Shown: piece after piece, positions 33,469 through 42,153 of the stretch
Layout of the letters: each line of letters begins with the position of its first letter
How positions within the stretch are numbered: the first letter of the stretch is position 1
Assembly (NCBI GenBank): GCA_964524755.1
Contig: CAZGDR010000011.1
Span: 1-42,621, forward strand
DNA from: JAQVOO01 sp964524755
GTDB taxonomy: Bacteria > Spirochaetota > Spirochaetia > Sphaerochaetales > Sphaerochaetaceae
Length of the DNA: 42,621 bases
Direction: 5' to 3'
The notes under the pieces: generated by a model
The model's database searches: none
Told to the model about the DNA's origin: nothing
What the model saw: the letters and a program-made list of their open reading frames with translations, nothing else
Translations under genes and position numbers: made by a program

Positions 33469-33497
33469 TTGTGAAATTAGGAAAAAGTGGGTATTGT
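33469..33497 (+). promoter_or_regulatory. Weak candidate promoter for the 87-residue unknown protein
   Basis: TTGTGA (33469-33474) and TATTGT (33492-33497) are 17 nt apart, but each matches only four of six consensus bases, and the predicted start would fall inside the ribosome site. It remains a candidate only. The rest of the 261-base gap to mraZ holds the mraZ promoter and AT-rich DNA. Confidence 0.25.
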
Positions 33498-33514
33498 ACA
33501 GACAGGAGATCGAG

Positions 33515-33778
33515 ATGAATCACACAGGACAGTATTATGGGCGGCGATCTGAAAAGAAAGGCTATGATTGGATTGTTCACCTAAGTGATGCAGGATGTTT
33601 CGTTACTGACCCGGTAGAGGATTGGGAAAAAGATGATGACTATCGAGATGAAGCACAATCAAATCCTGCTTTGTACGATAAATTAGAAATAGAAGAGGCT
33701 CGCAAAATACTCGTACGATGGGGCAGAAGCCTTCACTCAGAAGGCTTCTCACAAATCAATGGATTAGAGAACCACTAG
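33515..33778 (+). CDS. Small acidic protein of unknown function
   Basis: I do not recognise this 87-residue protein. The start ATG 33515 has AGGAGA 6 nt upstream; the ORF could begin 21 bases earlier without a site. It is hydrophilic and acidic in the middle (DPVEDWEKDDDYRDEA), has several aromatic residues, one Cys, and a C-terminal helix (EIEEARKILVRWGRSLH). No signal peptide or membrane helix. The coding look and good ribosome site support a real gene. It is divergent from mraZ and convergent with the branching enzyme gene, the two TAG stops sharing CTAG. A hairpin lies inside its last 54 bases. Confidence 0.65.
   Translation: MNHTGQYYGRRSEKKGYDWIVHLSDAGCFVTDPVEDWEKDDDYRDEAQSNPALYDKLEIEEARKILVRWGRSLHSEGFSQINGLENH
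33725..33749 (-). terminator. Hairpin in the 3' end of the unknown gene, after the branching enzyme stop
   Basis: AGAAGCCTT and AAGGCTTCT form a perfect 9-bp stem with a 7-nt loop. It lies 25 bases beyond the leftward branching enzyme stop and inside the rightward gene's coding end. No T tract follows on either strand, so terminator function is uncertain. Confidence 0.45.
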
Positions 33779-35243
33779 CCATTGTATCGATTGCGGTCGC
33801 TATGTGGATTAAACATATTATAATCAAGATCAGGAAACACCATATTACGCTTCTCGGCTTTCACCAACCACTCGGTATTAACTGCATTTTTACACATATT
33901 CTCGTACACGACATTAAAGTTGCCCAAATGGTCTCGAATACGGGATTCTGCATAGGTTGAAAAAGTACCAGTGTGCATTATAAATGGCCAATCTGACGAC
34001 ATCGCCAAAAGTACTTCACGCGCAGCTTGGTTTAAAAAGCGCTGTTTTAAGGATGTCTGGTCGGGGAATCTAATAGCAAGTTCTTCCATCCGTTCAATAG
34101 CTTTATGCAGATGGCGATAAATCCATACATTCCGTCCATTCGCCCAAACCTCAGCGTATCCACCCTCACCCCAGCTCGATAAAGCAGGTTGCAGTACCTG
34201 GGCTTTAGGGTACCGTTCAAGGTAATCTAGTTGTGTTTCAAAGACAATATCATCTGATTGGGCCGCCCCTCTTAACACAGACTCTAGCCAATCGATTCCT
34301 TCAAACCACCAGTGTCCAAATANNNNNNNNNNNNNNNNNNNNNNNNNNNNNNNNNNNNNNNNNNNNNNNNNNNNNNNNNNNNNNNNNNNNNNNNNNNNNN
34401 NNNNNNNNNNNNNNNNNNNNNNTCGTAACCAATATCGCGATAAAACTCACGATAGTTTGGGTCTGTAGGATACCCTTCCACATTCGACCAGACTAAACTG
34501 GTAAGATTAAAGTCTCGAGCAAAAGCAAAGACTCCATTTGGACATGCTACAGGGGCATAGTTACCACGCTCTACCGGTTCATCAGCTAGGGCAAAAGCCT
34601 GTGCTGAGACCTGGAAGAAAGATAACTCTTCTTCTTGTAAGTATTCTTCCAGTCCGGGGAAATAACCACATTCAGGAATCCAGAATCCCTTTGGTCGCTT
34701 TTTAAAATGATTGATGTGCGATTGAATAGCTAATTCGACCTGAGTCCCTATCGTGGAGGGATACTGACTGAATAGAGGGAGGAAAACATGTGTGGCAGAG
34801 GTGGTGATAAGATCGATATGTCCCGATTTCTCTAGGTCTCTAAAACCGAGGAGAATATTACATTGATAGAGTTCAAAATAATCTTCTAGATTTTGATTAA
34901 TGGTCTCAAGGTACATCTTCGCCAAGGGAAGACTTTCCGTGTCTTCTGCACTACACCTAATTAATTCCTTCTCCCCAAGTTCTTGGTGTAACCGTAAATA
35001 GTTTGTAAATCGTCCTTGGAGAATAGGATCTGTTAGCATAGAGCAGAGGGTCGGAGAAAATGACATAGTGATACGAAACTTTACTTTTTCAGATCGCAAT
35101 TTTTTGAGCATTCTCAATAAGGGTAAATAGGTTTCACTAATCGCCTCAAACAACCAATCTTCTTCTAGGAATCTTGGATATTCTGGATGACGAACATACG
35201 GCATGTGTGCATTGAGAATTAAACCAATTGAATTTCTGCTCAT
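33775..35243 (-). CDS. GH57 1,4-alpha-glucan branching enzyme (DUF1957 type), interrupted by an assembly gap
   Basis: One gene is split by 100 N. The left-hand protein part ends RDIGY plus a codon beginning GA; the downstream part resumes in another frame with FGHWWFEGIDWLESVLRGAA, the hallmark of GH57 branching enzymes (family sequences read DxELFGHWW; the two bases at the gap edge, TA, fit that Leu). Family role: cutting alpha-1,4-glucan and rejoining it as alpha-1,6 branches in glycogen. The N-terminus has GLILNAHMPYVRHPE and the nucleophile Glu near 191 in FWIPECGY; the catalytic Asp lies in the gap. Later PALSSWGEGGYAEVW and RNVWIYRHLH are typical. By spacing in characterised enzymes about 90 residues are missing, so 100 N is a placeholder. 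ATG 35243 has AGGAGG 6 nt upstream and overlaps the end of the DUF4912 gene region; ATG 35246 is possible. Confidence 0.9.
34323..34422. other. Assembly gap (100 N)
   Basis: Exactly 100 unknown bases inside the GH57 gene. For the reading frame to be intact the true length must leave remainder 2 when divided by 3, which 100 does not, so the number is a scaffold placeholder. I estimate about 270 bases from family spacing. Confidence 0.97.
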
Positions 35244-35245
35244 CA

Positions 35246-35983
35246 TCAACCTCCTACTCGAGTATCGATCTGTTCCACAACTTCCTTGAGTAACGGGTTT
35301 TCTATCATTACCCCTCCCTTTGAAACGAGAGCAGAGAACAATAATGTAAACAGATTATCATTATCAACAAGTTTTTCAGACTGTTCTAGATAATAGCTCT
35401 TGGGGGCACAAACTGCACCCGATTGGCAGAGCAACCCTATATTCTCTTTATCATCACGATAATAGAGTGAAACAATATATGAACGACCACGCTCAGGCAG
35501 ATTGATATTCCAGCTAGTATCCTCTTTATCTACGTCGATATCAAAGCTACCAACTTCTGAGGAGGTTACATGCTCATCCTGTATACAGGCACGGAGAAAA
35601 AACTCATACGACGAACAAGTCTGTTCAAGTTTTTGTAGATCTGTGGGACATACACTCCAATAGGCGTGCGCCCAATACGGATCTTTAAGTAAGAGATGGA
35701 TTCGTGTTTCGGCGTACACTTCCGGCAGAGGCTGTACACCCGGCAAGGGCCCCACCACTTGTTCCGAATCAAGTTCAACTAAGGTGTTCATAAATCGTGG
35801 TTGTGTCGAAGGGGAAAAGGCAACACCCTCTCCCGAAACATTACTTGCCTGCTCTTCATATATTTCAATGAGAGCTTCTAACAAGTCTTCTCGGTCCATC
35901 ACCTCAGCATTTTTTAGCCCCTTCTTACTTGCGACATACCGTAATTCGCTGAGAGTCAAGGCTTCAATGTTCGGTGTGATCAT
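35246..35983 (-). CDS. DUF4912 protein with N-terminal Rho-N/SAP-like helical domain
   Basis: The 245-residue protein has two parts. Residues 5-43 (LTLSELRYVASKKGLKNAEV, DREDLLEALIEIYEEQ) match the small helix-extended-helix Rho-N/SAP type, often nucleic-acid binding. Residues about 85-200 match DUF4912: LPEVYAETRIHLLLKDPYW, AHAYWSV, then beta-rich segments with NINLPERGRSYIVSLYYRD. DUF4912 proteins are commonly found beside GH57 enzymes; a carbohydrate-binding or scaffolding role has been supposed but I know of no proof. Start ATG 35983 has GGGAG 8 nt upstream. Its stop overlaps the branching enzyme start (TGATG), so the two are co-translated. Confidence 0.8.
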   Translation of the reverse strand: MITPNIEALTLSELRYVASKKGLKNAEVMDREDLLEALIEIYEEQASNVSGEGVAFSPSTQPRFMNTLVELDSEQVVGPLPGVQPLPEVYAETRIHLLLKDPYWAHAYWSVCPTDLQKLEQTCSSYEFFLRACIQDEHVTSSEVGSFDIDVDKEDTSWNINLPERGRSYIVSLYYRDDKENIGLLCQSGAVCAPKSYYLEQSEKLVDNDNLFTLLFSALVSKGGVMIENPLLKEVVEQIDTRVGG

Positions 35984-36099
35984 GCATAACGCTCCCTAGT
36001 GCATTTATTTGTAGCTTGTAAAGTAAACACGCTAACTAATCGTAGAGAAATTGAAGTAATTAGTCAACACAAGCGAGGCCTCTTGCCCCTCCTACCCTA

Positions 36100-36129
36100 T
36101 TACATGAACGTAACTTTCTATGCTATGCT
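36100..36129 (+). promoter_or_regulatory. Candidate leaderless promoter of the GH57-DUF3536 gene
   Basis: TTACAT (36100-36105) and TATGCT (36124-36129) are 18 nt apart; the -10 ends 6 nt before the ATG at 36136 and there is no Shine-Dalgarno. The start site would be the A of the ATG. Confidence 0.5.
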
Positions 36130-36135
36130 CCAGAC

Positions 36136-38511
36136 ATGGAAAAGCAAAAAAACAGACGCACAGATCTGATTCTTCATGGTCATTTTTATCAACCTCCGCG
36201 GGAAAATCCTTTGGTCGATATAATTCCCAAACAAGCTTCGGCTAAGCCTTATACCGATTGGAATGAAAGGATTTTCGACGATTGTTACCGCGCAAACGCC
36301 TATAGCCGCTACTTAGACAGCTATGGCCATATTCAAGAGATTGTAAATAATTATGAGTATATTTCGTTCAATTTTGGACCAACTTTATTAAAGTGGATAG
36401 CCTTCCACCATCCTGAGACTTATAAGCGGATACTTACAGCTGACCAATCTAGCCTCGAACGGCTAGGACATGGTAATGCCATTGCTCAAGCCTATAATCA
36501 CACCATATTACCTCTCGCGACCCAAGCCGATATGCGCACTCAAATTCTCTGGGGAATTGATGATTTCAAACTAAGATTTAATCGAGATCCCGAAGGGATG
36601 TGGATGCCTGAAACGGCAATCAATCAGTACGTCATTGACGTATTAACTGATGCTGGAATTAAATTTGTGATTCTTTCCCCATGGCAGTGTAAAGCCATAG
36701 AAACAACATCCGATTCTTACAAGCTCATGCATGGTAATGATGTCCCATATGGGGAACCCTTCACGATTGAAGGAGCCCAAGGCGGATCTATTGCTGCTTT
36801 TTTCTATCATCCTGATTTAGCCTCTTCAATTAGTTTTGGTCATATGTTGCGTGATGCAGATGCCATGTATCGTTCCTTACTGGAGATAAAGAAACATGAT
36901 CGACAACCCCTTCTTCATACGGCAACCGATGGAGAAATTTATGGCCATCATGAAGCATTTGGAGATATGGCGTTAGCTGCCTTGATTCGAAAAGTACATG
37001 AAGGCGATGCCTTCGAATTCACCAATTATGCTACCTATTTAGCCAACCACCCTCCCCGTTATCAGGCAATTCTCCATGAGGGCGAAGAAGGTAAAGGAAC
37101 CAGTTGGAGCTGTTCACATGGGGTCTCACGTTGGTATAAGGATTGTGGATGTCATACAGGTGGTGAAGCTGGCTGGAATCAAAGCTGGCGCACCCCATTA
37201 CGCGAGGCCTTTGATCTTTTAGCAACGGCAGTAGATAGCCTCTATGATCAGGAGATGAAAAAAATATTCAAAGACAGCATCAACCCCCAAACGATTCTTA
37301 ACGCTTACAGTGCTGTTATCGGTGATTTTATTGATATAGAGGAATTTATTACACGTTGGGAAAAACAGGCCAATTGCACGATTCATGATAGGCGAGCATT
37401 CGCTGAACTATTGGAGGGACAAAGATTTAAACACTATACCTATACATCCTGTGGTTGGTTTTTCAGTGATTTATCTGGCATAGAACCCAAGCAAAATATC
37501 CACTATGCAATTCGAGTTATTGGGTTATACCAACGCTTTACTGATCAAGATTTATTAGAATTGATTCTCCCTACCCTCCACCTTGCAAAGAGCAATAAAC
37601 GGAGTGAAGGTTCGGGACGAACCATTGCAAAATCATTCGTGACTGGCATTGGTGGCGAAGCTGAGGCTGGAGCTTATTTTCTGATGAATCAAAACTTTGC
37701 CAAACGCGAAGATCTCGTTACGTCGTACGGTAAATATAGAATGATCGCTTTCAACTCGGTTGGAGATAACGTCTTTGCGATTGAATTATTGGATGTAAAG
37801 ACCTTACGTCATGATAGCCTTCAATTGCAGGTTGAAAGTACTACGAAGAATGGATATAGCGTCTCTATGCATATATTGGACCATGAGTTGAAAAAGACGA
37901 TAAACCATACCTTCTCCACTGCACAAATTCCACCTAGAATGCTAGAAGAAGTATATAGCTGGATTAATCATGCGTTAAGCCAGATTACAGATGAAGAGTT
38001 CCAACGTATTGCAACCAATATCCGTCATTACTCCCTCTTAGTAAAAAACACCCGATCTGCGCCATCAGATACGTTATATATTGAGAATATGGGCACCTGT
38101 TTACGTGCTTTACGTTCTTTGTTTACCACCCCAGATACGATTCCCTGGGAACAGAAACAAGAGAGCATTTCACACCTCTTAGCCTTTATAAATCGTAGAG
38201 GTCATCAAAATGAGCAACTTATTGTACGTAATATATTTTCACAGGAAGTCGAGCGTGTCGCTACAAACATACATACAGCAGGATTTTCTTATGAGAAAGG
38301 ATCTTATCTACTGGCGGTTCTTAAAGTCGCTAGAGATAATGGCATTCAGCCTTCTATAACCTTAGCACAAGAGATCTTATACCCTCATATCATGGGCGAT
38401 TTGCGTAGATTGTATATCACGCCTCTAACCCATAATGTGATTGAAAATCTGTCGAAGGCGTTGAATTTCTCGATTCAAAAGAAACCCTTAATCTTGGAAC
38501 ACAAGCATTGA
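36136..38511 (+). CDS. GH57 glycoside hydrolase with DUF3536 domain
   Basis: The 791-residue protein has a GH57 barrel (about 10-290) followed by a DUF3536 domain to near the end. N-terminal LILHGHFYQPPREN is the substrate-site start; the likely nucleophile is Glu159 in GMWMPETAI, and a candidate second acid is the Asp in TATDGEIYGHHEAFGD (about 267). SCSHGVSRWYKDCGCHTGG follows, a segment I associate with this subfamily. No signal peptide, so a cytoplasmic alpha-glucan role is likely; exact activity of DUF3536 proteins is not known to me. It is divergent from the DUF4912-branching enzyme pair across 152 bases, making a compact polysaccharide module. No ribosome site precedes the ATG. Its last 24 bases overlap recN. 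Confidence 0.85.
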   Translation: MEKQKNRRTDLILHGHFYQPPRENPLVDIIPKQASAKPYTDWNERIFDDCYRANAYSRYLDSYGHIQEIVNNYEYISFNFGPTLLKWIAFHHPETYKRILTADQSSLERLGHGNAIAQAYNHTILPLATQADMRTQILWGIDDFKLRFNRDPEGMWMPETAINQYVIDVLTDAGIKFVILSPWQCKAIETTSDSYKLMHGNDVPYGEPFTIEGAQGGSIAAFFYHPDLASSISFGHMLRDADAMYRSLLEIKKHDRQPLLHTATDGEIYGHHEAFGDMALAALIRKVHEGDAFEFTNYATYLANHPPRYQAILHEGEEGKGTSWSCSHGVSRWYKDCGCHTGGEAGWNQSWRTPLREAFDLLATAVDSLYDQEMKKIFKDSINPQTILNAYSAVIGDFIDIEEFITRWEKQANCTIHDRRAFAELLEGQRFKHYTYTSCGWFFSDLSGIEPKQNIHYAIRVIGLYQRFTDQDLLELILPTLHLAKSNKRSEGSGRTIAKSFVTGIGGEAEAGAYFLMNQNFAKREDLVTSYGKYRMIAFNSVGDNVFAIELLDVKTLRHDSLQLQVESTTKNGYSVSMHILDHELKKTINHTFSTAQIPPRMLEEVYSWINHALSQITDEEFQRIATNIRHYSLLVKNTRSAPSDTLYIENMGTCLRALRSLFTTPDTIPWEQKQESISHLLAFINRRGHQNEQLIVRNIFSQEVERVATNIHTAGFSYEKGSYLLAVLKVARDNGIQPSITLAQEILYPHIMGDLRRLYITPLTHNVIENLSKALNFSIQKKPLILEHKH

Positions 38512-40152
38512 TTGTGCATGGGCAAGCGCTTTTTTATCTTGCTCATGCCCACTCAGCATTCTAGCAATTTCCTGTACACGCAGCTCTCTTTCCACACAAT
38601 TGAGATCAGTATATGTCCTTCCATCACGTGTCTCTTTCTTAACCACAAAGTGCCGATTCGCTTTAGCTGCAATAGAGGCAATGTGGGTAATGACAATTAC
38701 TTGTCTGCTTTGTGCCAATTCCGCCATCTGTTCACCTACGGCAATTGCAACTGATCCTCCGATTCCGGCATCAACTTCATCAAATACAAGTGTTTCCACA
38801 TCATCTGCTTCAGCTAACACGGTCTTAATAGCTAACATTACCCGTGATAACTCCCCTCCGGAGGCAATCTCTTTCAGATTTCTCATAGGTTCACCTAAGT
38901 TTGCAGAAAAGAGGAAGTCTACTTGGTCCGCCCCATGAATTGTAGGCACACGTTCTTGAACAGCAATAGAAAAAACAACATGGGGCATCCCTAGGTGAGT
39001 CAGACGTTCAGCTATCTGACGTTCAAGTTTACGAGCAGCAGTTAGTCGTTTTTTGGTTATAAGGTTACTCATGTGTGATAATTCATCTTCAATGCGAGCA
39101 ATTTCTTGGTGTAATTCCTGTAATTGTTCATCACTCGCCTCACTGACAGCAAGTTTTTCCATCACCGTGGTATGAAAAGCAATGACTGCGTCTAGGGAAG
39201 GACCATATTTTTTCTGTAATCGTTGCAATTGGGCAAGCCGTGATTGTAATGCATCTAACCGCTTCTGTGAAAAACTCATTGAAGAGAGTTTATCGCGTAA
39301 AGATTCGGCAATATCTTGTGTTTCAAGTAAGGTAGTTTCAAGGCGTGAGCAAGCCTCTTCAAGCGTTACATCAGCTTTAGCGGCTCGTTTACAAGCCTGT
39401 AAAGCAGTTGCTAAAGCTGTAATAGCTCCTTCATTTGAGCTACTTCTTAAACTTTCGTGTACAAGCTCTAAATTCTCATGGATCGTCTCATATTGGCTTA
39501 AAATCTTTATTTCTTCTTCTAATGCGATATCTTCATCTTTTTTTAACTGGGCCCGTTGTAATTCTTCGGCCACGAAATGTAAATAATCGGCCTCTTTTTT
39601 GGCTTGTGAGAGGGTCTCTTCAGCATCTCTCTTTTTATAGAGCAACTCTTCATGTTTTTTATAGATGTTACCATAGTCCCGTAAAAGAGGTCCCAGCTCA
39701 CCGTAGCTATCAAGTACACGTCGTTGTCGGTCGCTGTATAACAGGGATTGATGTTCATGTTGGCCATGGATATCGAACAATGCATCTGAGATGAGAGCGA
39801 GATCCGCCTTCGTCATGGGAACAGATTGGATATAGATCGAGCCGCGTCCACTGGGTTTAACCACGCGGTGGAGAAGTAAGGAGTCATCTTCAAGTGTGAT
39901 ACCACGTTCCTGTAACCAATCAACGATTGGATTATCTGAATTTATCGTTATTACCGCTGATACTGAGGCTTCTTGTGCCCCAGTTCGGACCACAGAACTA
40001 TCTCCCTTTTCACCAAGTAATAACCCAAGAGCACCTAAGATGATAGATTTACCTGCTCCAGTTTCTCCCGTGAGGACGTTGAATCCCGGCATAAACTCAA
40101 TATGTATATCTTCAATTAAGGCGAGATTCCGGATATCTAGGCTTTCAAGCAT
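38488..40152 (-). CDS. recN: DNA repair protein RecN
   Basis: RecN is an SMC-like ATPase recruited to double-strand breaks. The 554-residue protein has Walker A FNVLTGETGAGKSIILGAL (about 25-43), a long coiled coil (about 155-360, Leu/Glu/Gln/Lys-rich), signature ASGGELSRVMLAIK, Walker B LVFDEVDAGIGG and the end HIASIAAKANRHF. The ATG at 40152 has GAGGG upstream and overlaps the NAD kinase end by 8 bases, a pairing of nadK and recN seen in many bacteria. Confidence 0.97.
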   Translation of the reverse strand: MLESLDIRNLALIEDIHIEFMPGFNVLTGETGAGKSIILGALGLLLGEKGDSSVVRTGAQEASVSAVITINSDNPIVDWLQERGITLEDDSLLLHRVVKPSGRGSIYIQSVPMTKADLALISDALFDIHGQHEHQSLLYSDRQRRVLDSYGELGPLLRDYGNIYKKHEELLYKKRDAEETLSQAKKEADYLHFVAEELQRAQLKKDEDIALEEEIKILSQYETIHENLELVHESLRSSSNEGAITALATALQACKRAAKADVTLEEACSRLETTLLETQDIAESLRDKLSSMSFSQKRLDALQSRLAQLQRLQKKYGPSLDAVIAFHTTVMEKLAVSEASDEQLQELHQEIARIEDELSHMSNLITKKRLTAARKLERQIAERLTHLGMPHVVFSIAVQERVPTIHGADQVDFLFSANLGEPMRNLKEIASGGELSRVMLAIKTVLAEADDVETLVFDEVDAGIGGSVAIAVGEQMAELAQSRQVIVITHIASIAAKANRHFVVKKETRDGRTYTDLNCVERELRVQEIARMLSGHEQDKKALAHAQSMLVFQD

Positions 40153-41011
40153 GCATCCCTCCCGACCATTTCAGCTTATCTCGTATTACTTCATAATAGT
40201 TACGTTGGGGTGATGCTACCAATAATGCTTTAGATTGAGCTTTCTCTACCGATACTTCATCCTCTTCTTGGAGAGGAAATAGCACCTGCCCATCAATTGT
40301 TAATGAAACTCCGGTTTTTTGCCTTTCAGAAACTCTGATGGTAACCACATCATCGCCTGAAATTACCAGAGGTCGGTTAGATAGAGTAAACGGACAGACC
40401 GGATTTACAATCAGGGCATCGAGGTTAACATCTAAGATGGGGCCTCCGGCCGCCAAACTATACGCTGTTGAACCCGTTGGGGTTGATACAATAATACCAT
40501 CACTTCGAATTTTCCCAGTAATAGTTCCATTTAGGTACAAATCTAAGCTGACTACTTTGGAGATACCTGAGGCGGAGATAGTCATTTCGTTCAACCCATG
40601 GGCCATGAAGACTTTTTCCCCCTTTCGAGTTACGGATACACGGATCATGAGGCGCCGGGAAACAACTGATTTACCGGCTTCATATAATTCAAAGGCCTCT
40701 TTCCACTCATCTTTACAGACTTCTGTTATAAAACCAAAAGTACCTAAGTTAACTGCAAGCATTGGTATTCCATGTGCATGCAACAAGCGGGCACAAGAGA
40801 GAACAGTACCATCCCCTCCTAGACAAATTGCTAGATCTGTATCGGGATGCAATTTTATTTCATCCTCAGCGGCAAAAGTAAAATTGATGTCATGTGGTAT
40901 GTGGCGGTCAACCAAGTAGTGGTGGATATCATTAACGATGCTCTCCGCCTCTGATTTATGTTGATTAGCTAGAATTACGACGCGTCGAATCAATTTCACT
41001 TGTGTTGTCAT
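40145..41011 (-). CDS. nadK: NAD kinase
   Basis: It phosphorylates NAD to NADP in the cytoplasm. The 288-residue protein has the diagnostic LGGDGTVLSCARLL motif, NLGTFGFITEV, LNEMTISA and the second signature STPTGSTAYSLAAGGPI, which binds NAD. The start is ATG 41011, 6 nt after AGGAG; a TTG one codon earlier is also in frame. It lies 9 bases after the DegT-like gene and is coupled to recN. Confidence 0.97.
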   Translation of the reverse strand: MTTQVKLIRRVVILANQHKSEAESIVNDIHHYLVDRHIPHDINFTFAAEDEIKLHPDTDLAICLGGDGTVLSCARLLHAHGIPMLAVNLGTFGFITEVCKDEWKEAFELYEAGKSVVSRRLMIRVSVTRKGEKVFMAHGLNEMTISASGISKVVSLDLYLNGTITGKIRSDGIIVSTPTGSTAYSLAAGGPILDVNLDALIVNPVCPFTLSNRPLVISGDDVVTIRVSERQKTGVSLTIDGQVLFPLQEEDEVSVEKAQSKALLVASPQRNYYEVIRDKLKWSGGMHA

Positions 41012-41020
41012 CAAAAACTC

Positions 41021-42049
41021 CTATGGAAGATGGGCGATTATTTTTTCTATCTGTATAATCTGCTGGTTCGTCAAAAATGGGTAGAGCGGAAAACGTATCC
41101 CACGTGTAACACAAGGGATGGCGTTAGGATATTCATCGAAACTTTCCAATGTATGATGGATCACAGTATGGGGAAAAGCAAATGCCGTACTAACTTCGTT
41201 GCGCAGGCAGAATTGCTGCACAAGTGCTGGTTTGGCATCAAGTACAGCCACAAAACCATACCCATTATTTCCATAATCGATATCTTTAATCCCAAACAAA
41301 CTATGTTTGCCCTTCATAAGAGATAACCGATAACGATCAAAGATTGCTTTACGTTTTTGAATATTTTTTTCAATCTGGTTCAATTGTACCACACCCAACG
41401 CCGCATTCATATCTGGTAATGTGGTATAGGGTAATTCAACTTCAACCAAACTAGCCATTTTCTCCGCTACATCATCGTCACCAGTCATTATAGCAGCCCC
41501 ACCAGCTGTTGAGACGAGACCGGTTCCCTCAAAAGCACAGATAACGATAGTCCCGAGCGTACCAGCTTTTTGATTTTCACTTGCACTACCAAAACTTTCA
41601 GTAATATCTTCGATGATCGGTATAGAACATATACTCCACACCTCGTAATCGGGGATATTGCCATACGGTTCATACAAAACAAGTGCAGAGATAGCATGAG
41701 AAGCCTTTTCTAGATCTGCATACGAAAGGTTAGCTGTTTCAGGATCAATATCAAATATTTGCACCTCATAGCCCAAGGATGTAATGACCCAAGAGTACAT
41801 CACCGGAGAAAGTGCAGAAATACCAATTTTAGAGCCTAATGGAAGGTCTAAACTAGCGATTGCAAGGCGTAAGGCGTGGACATGATCACGTAAAGCTAGA
41901 GCATACCCAGATATCCCACTAACGGTTTGTAATAATTCAATGAATGTGTTGGTATAGACTCCAGGACCGATTTGCTCATCAACCATGGTTTGTAAAACGG
42001 CACTCATATCCTTACGACGTAAAGTTGGTTTTTCTAAAGGTATTATCAT
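41021..42049 (-). CDS. DegT/DnrJ/EryC1-family protein lacking the PLP lysine
   Basis: The fold is that of the DegT sugar aminotransferases: MIIPLEKPTLRRKD at the start, GYALALRDHVHALRLAI where GT.A...AL is usual, FDIDPETANLS, and IPIIEDITESFGS with the ring-nitrogen Asp near residue 148. In active enzymes a catalytic Lys follows about 25-30 residues later in F-x-x-x-K-x-L/I..GEGG. Here that stretch reads ICAFEGTGLVSTAGGAA with no Lys anywhere in it, so the Schiff-base residue is missing; the raw bases confirm this. The protein (about 342 residues) is thus probably not an aminotransferase, though PLP chemistry with another base, as in ColD, is possible. I prefer ATG 42049, which lies 6 nt after a -10 box; ATG 42055 also fits the frame. 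It heads a leftward unit with nadK and recN. Confidence 0.8.
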   Translation of the reverse strand: MIIPLEKPTLRRKDMSAVLQTMVDEQIGPGVYTNTFIELLQTVSGISGYALALRDHVHALRLAIASLDLPLGSKIGISALSPVMYSWVITSLGYEVQIFDIDPETANLSYADLEKASHAISALVLYEPYGNIPDYEVWSICSIPIIEDITESFGSASENQKAGTLGTIVICAFEGTGLVSTAGGAAIMTGDDDVAEKMASLVEVELPYTTLPDMNAALGVVQLNQIEKNIQKRKAIFDRYRLSLMKGKHSLFGIKDIDYGNNGYGFVAVLDAKPALVQQFCLRNEVSTAFAFPHTVIHHTLESFDEYPNAIPCVTRGIRFPLYPFLTNQQIIQIEKIIAHLP

Positions 42050-42055
42050 GTGCAT

Positions 42056-42084
42056 AGGATAAGAAAGAAGCTGTTGTTACGCAA
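42056..42084 (-). promoter_or_regulatory. Candidate leaderless promoter of the DegT-like gene
   Basis: Minus-strand TTGCGT (42084-42079) and TATCCT (42061-42056) are exactly 17 nt apart. The -10 ends 6 nt before the ATG at 42049, and no Shine-Dalgarno is present. Confidence 0.5.
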
Positions 42085-42135
42085 GTAGATTCGACATAAT
42101 ATCTCTACTTGTAATCATAATTTGGTTTATTATCT

Positions 42136-42153
42136 ACATTAAAAATAAAAAAA
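42136..42153 (-). terminator. T-rich terminator after 5S rRNA
   Basis: Directly after the closing 5S helix (GGGCC) the minus strand runs into TTTTTTTATTTTTAATG. The 5S end helix itself may serve as the terminator stem. Confidence 0.65.

Noticed and set aside
34284..34322. Apparent stop codon in the GH57 gene just after the gap (YLDTGGLKESIG then stop)
   Set aside because: It arises from carrying the reading frame across a placeholder of 100 N. In the other frame the bases encode FGHWWFEG, the family signature.
40338..40919. A 193-codon open frame opposite NAD kinase
   Set aside because: Antisense to a motif-perfect NAD kinase, no domain, no start signals.
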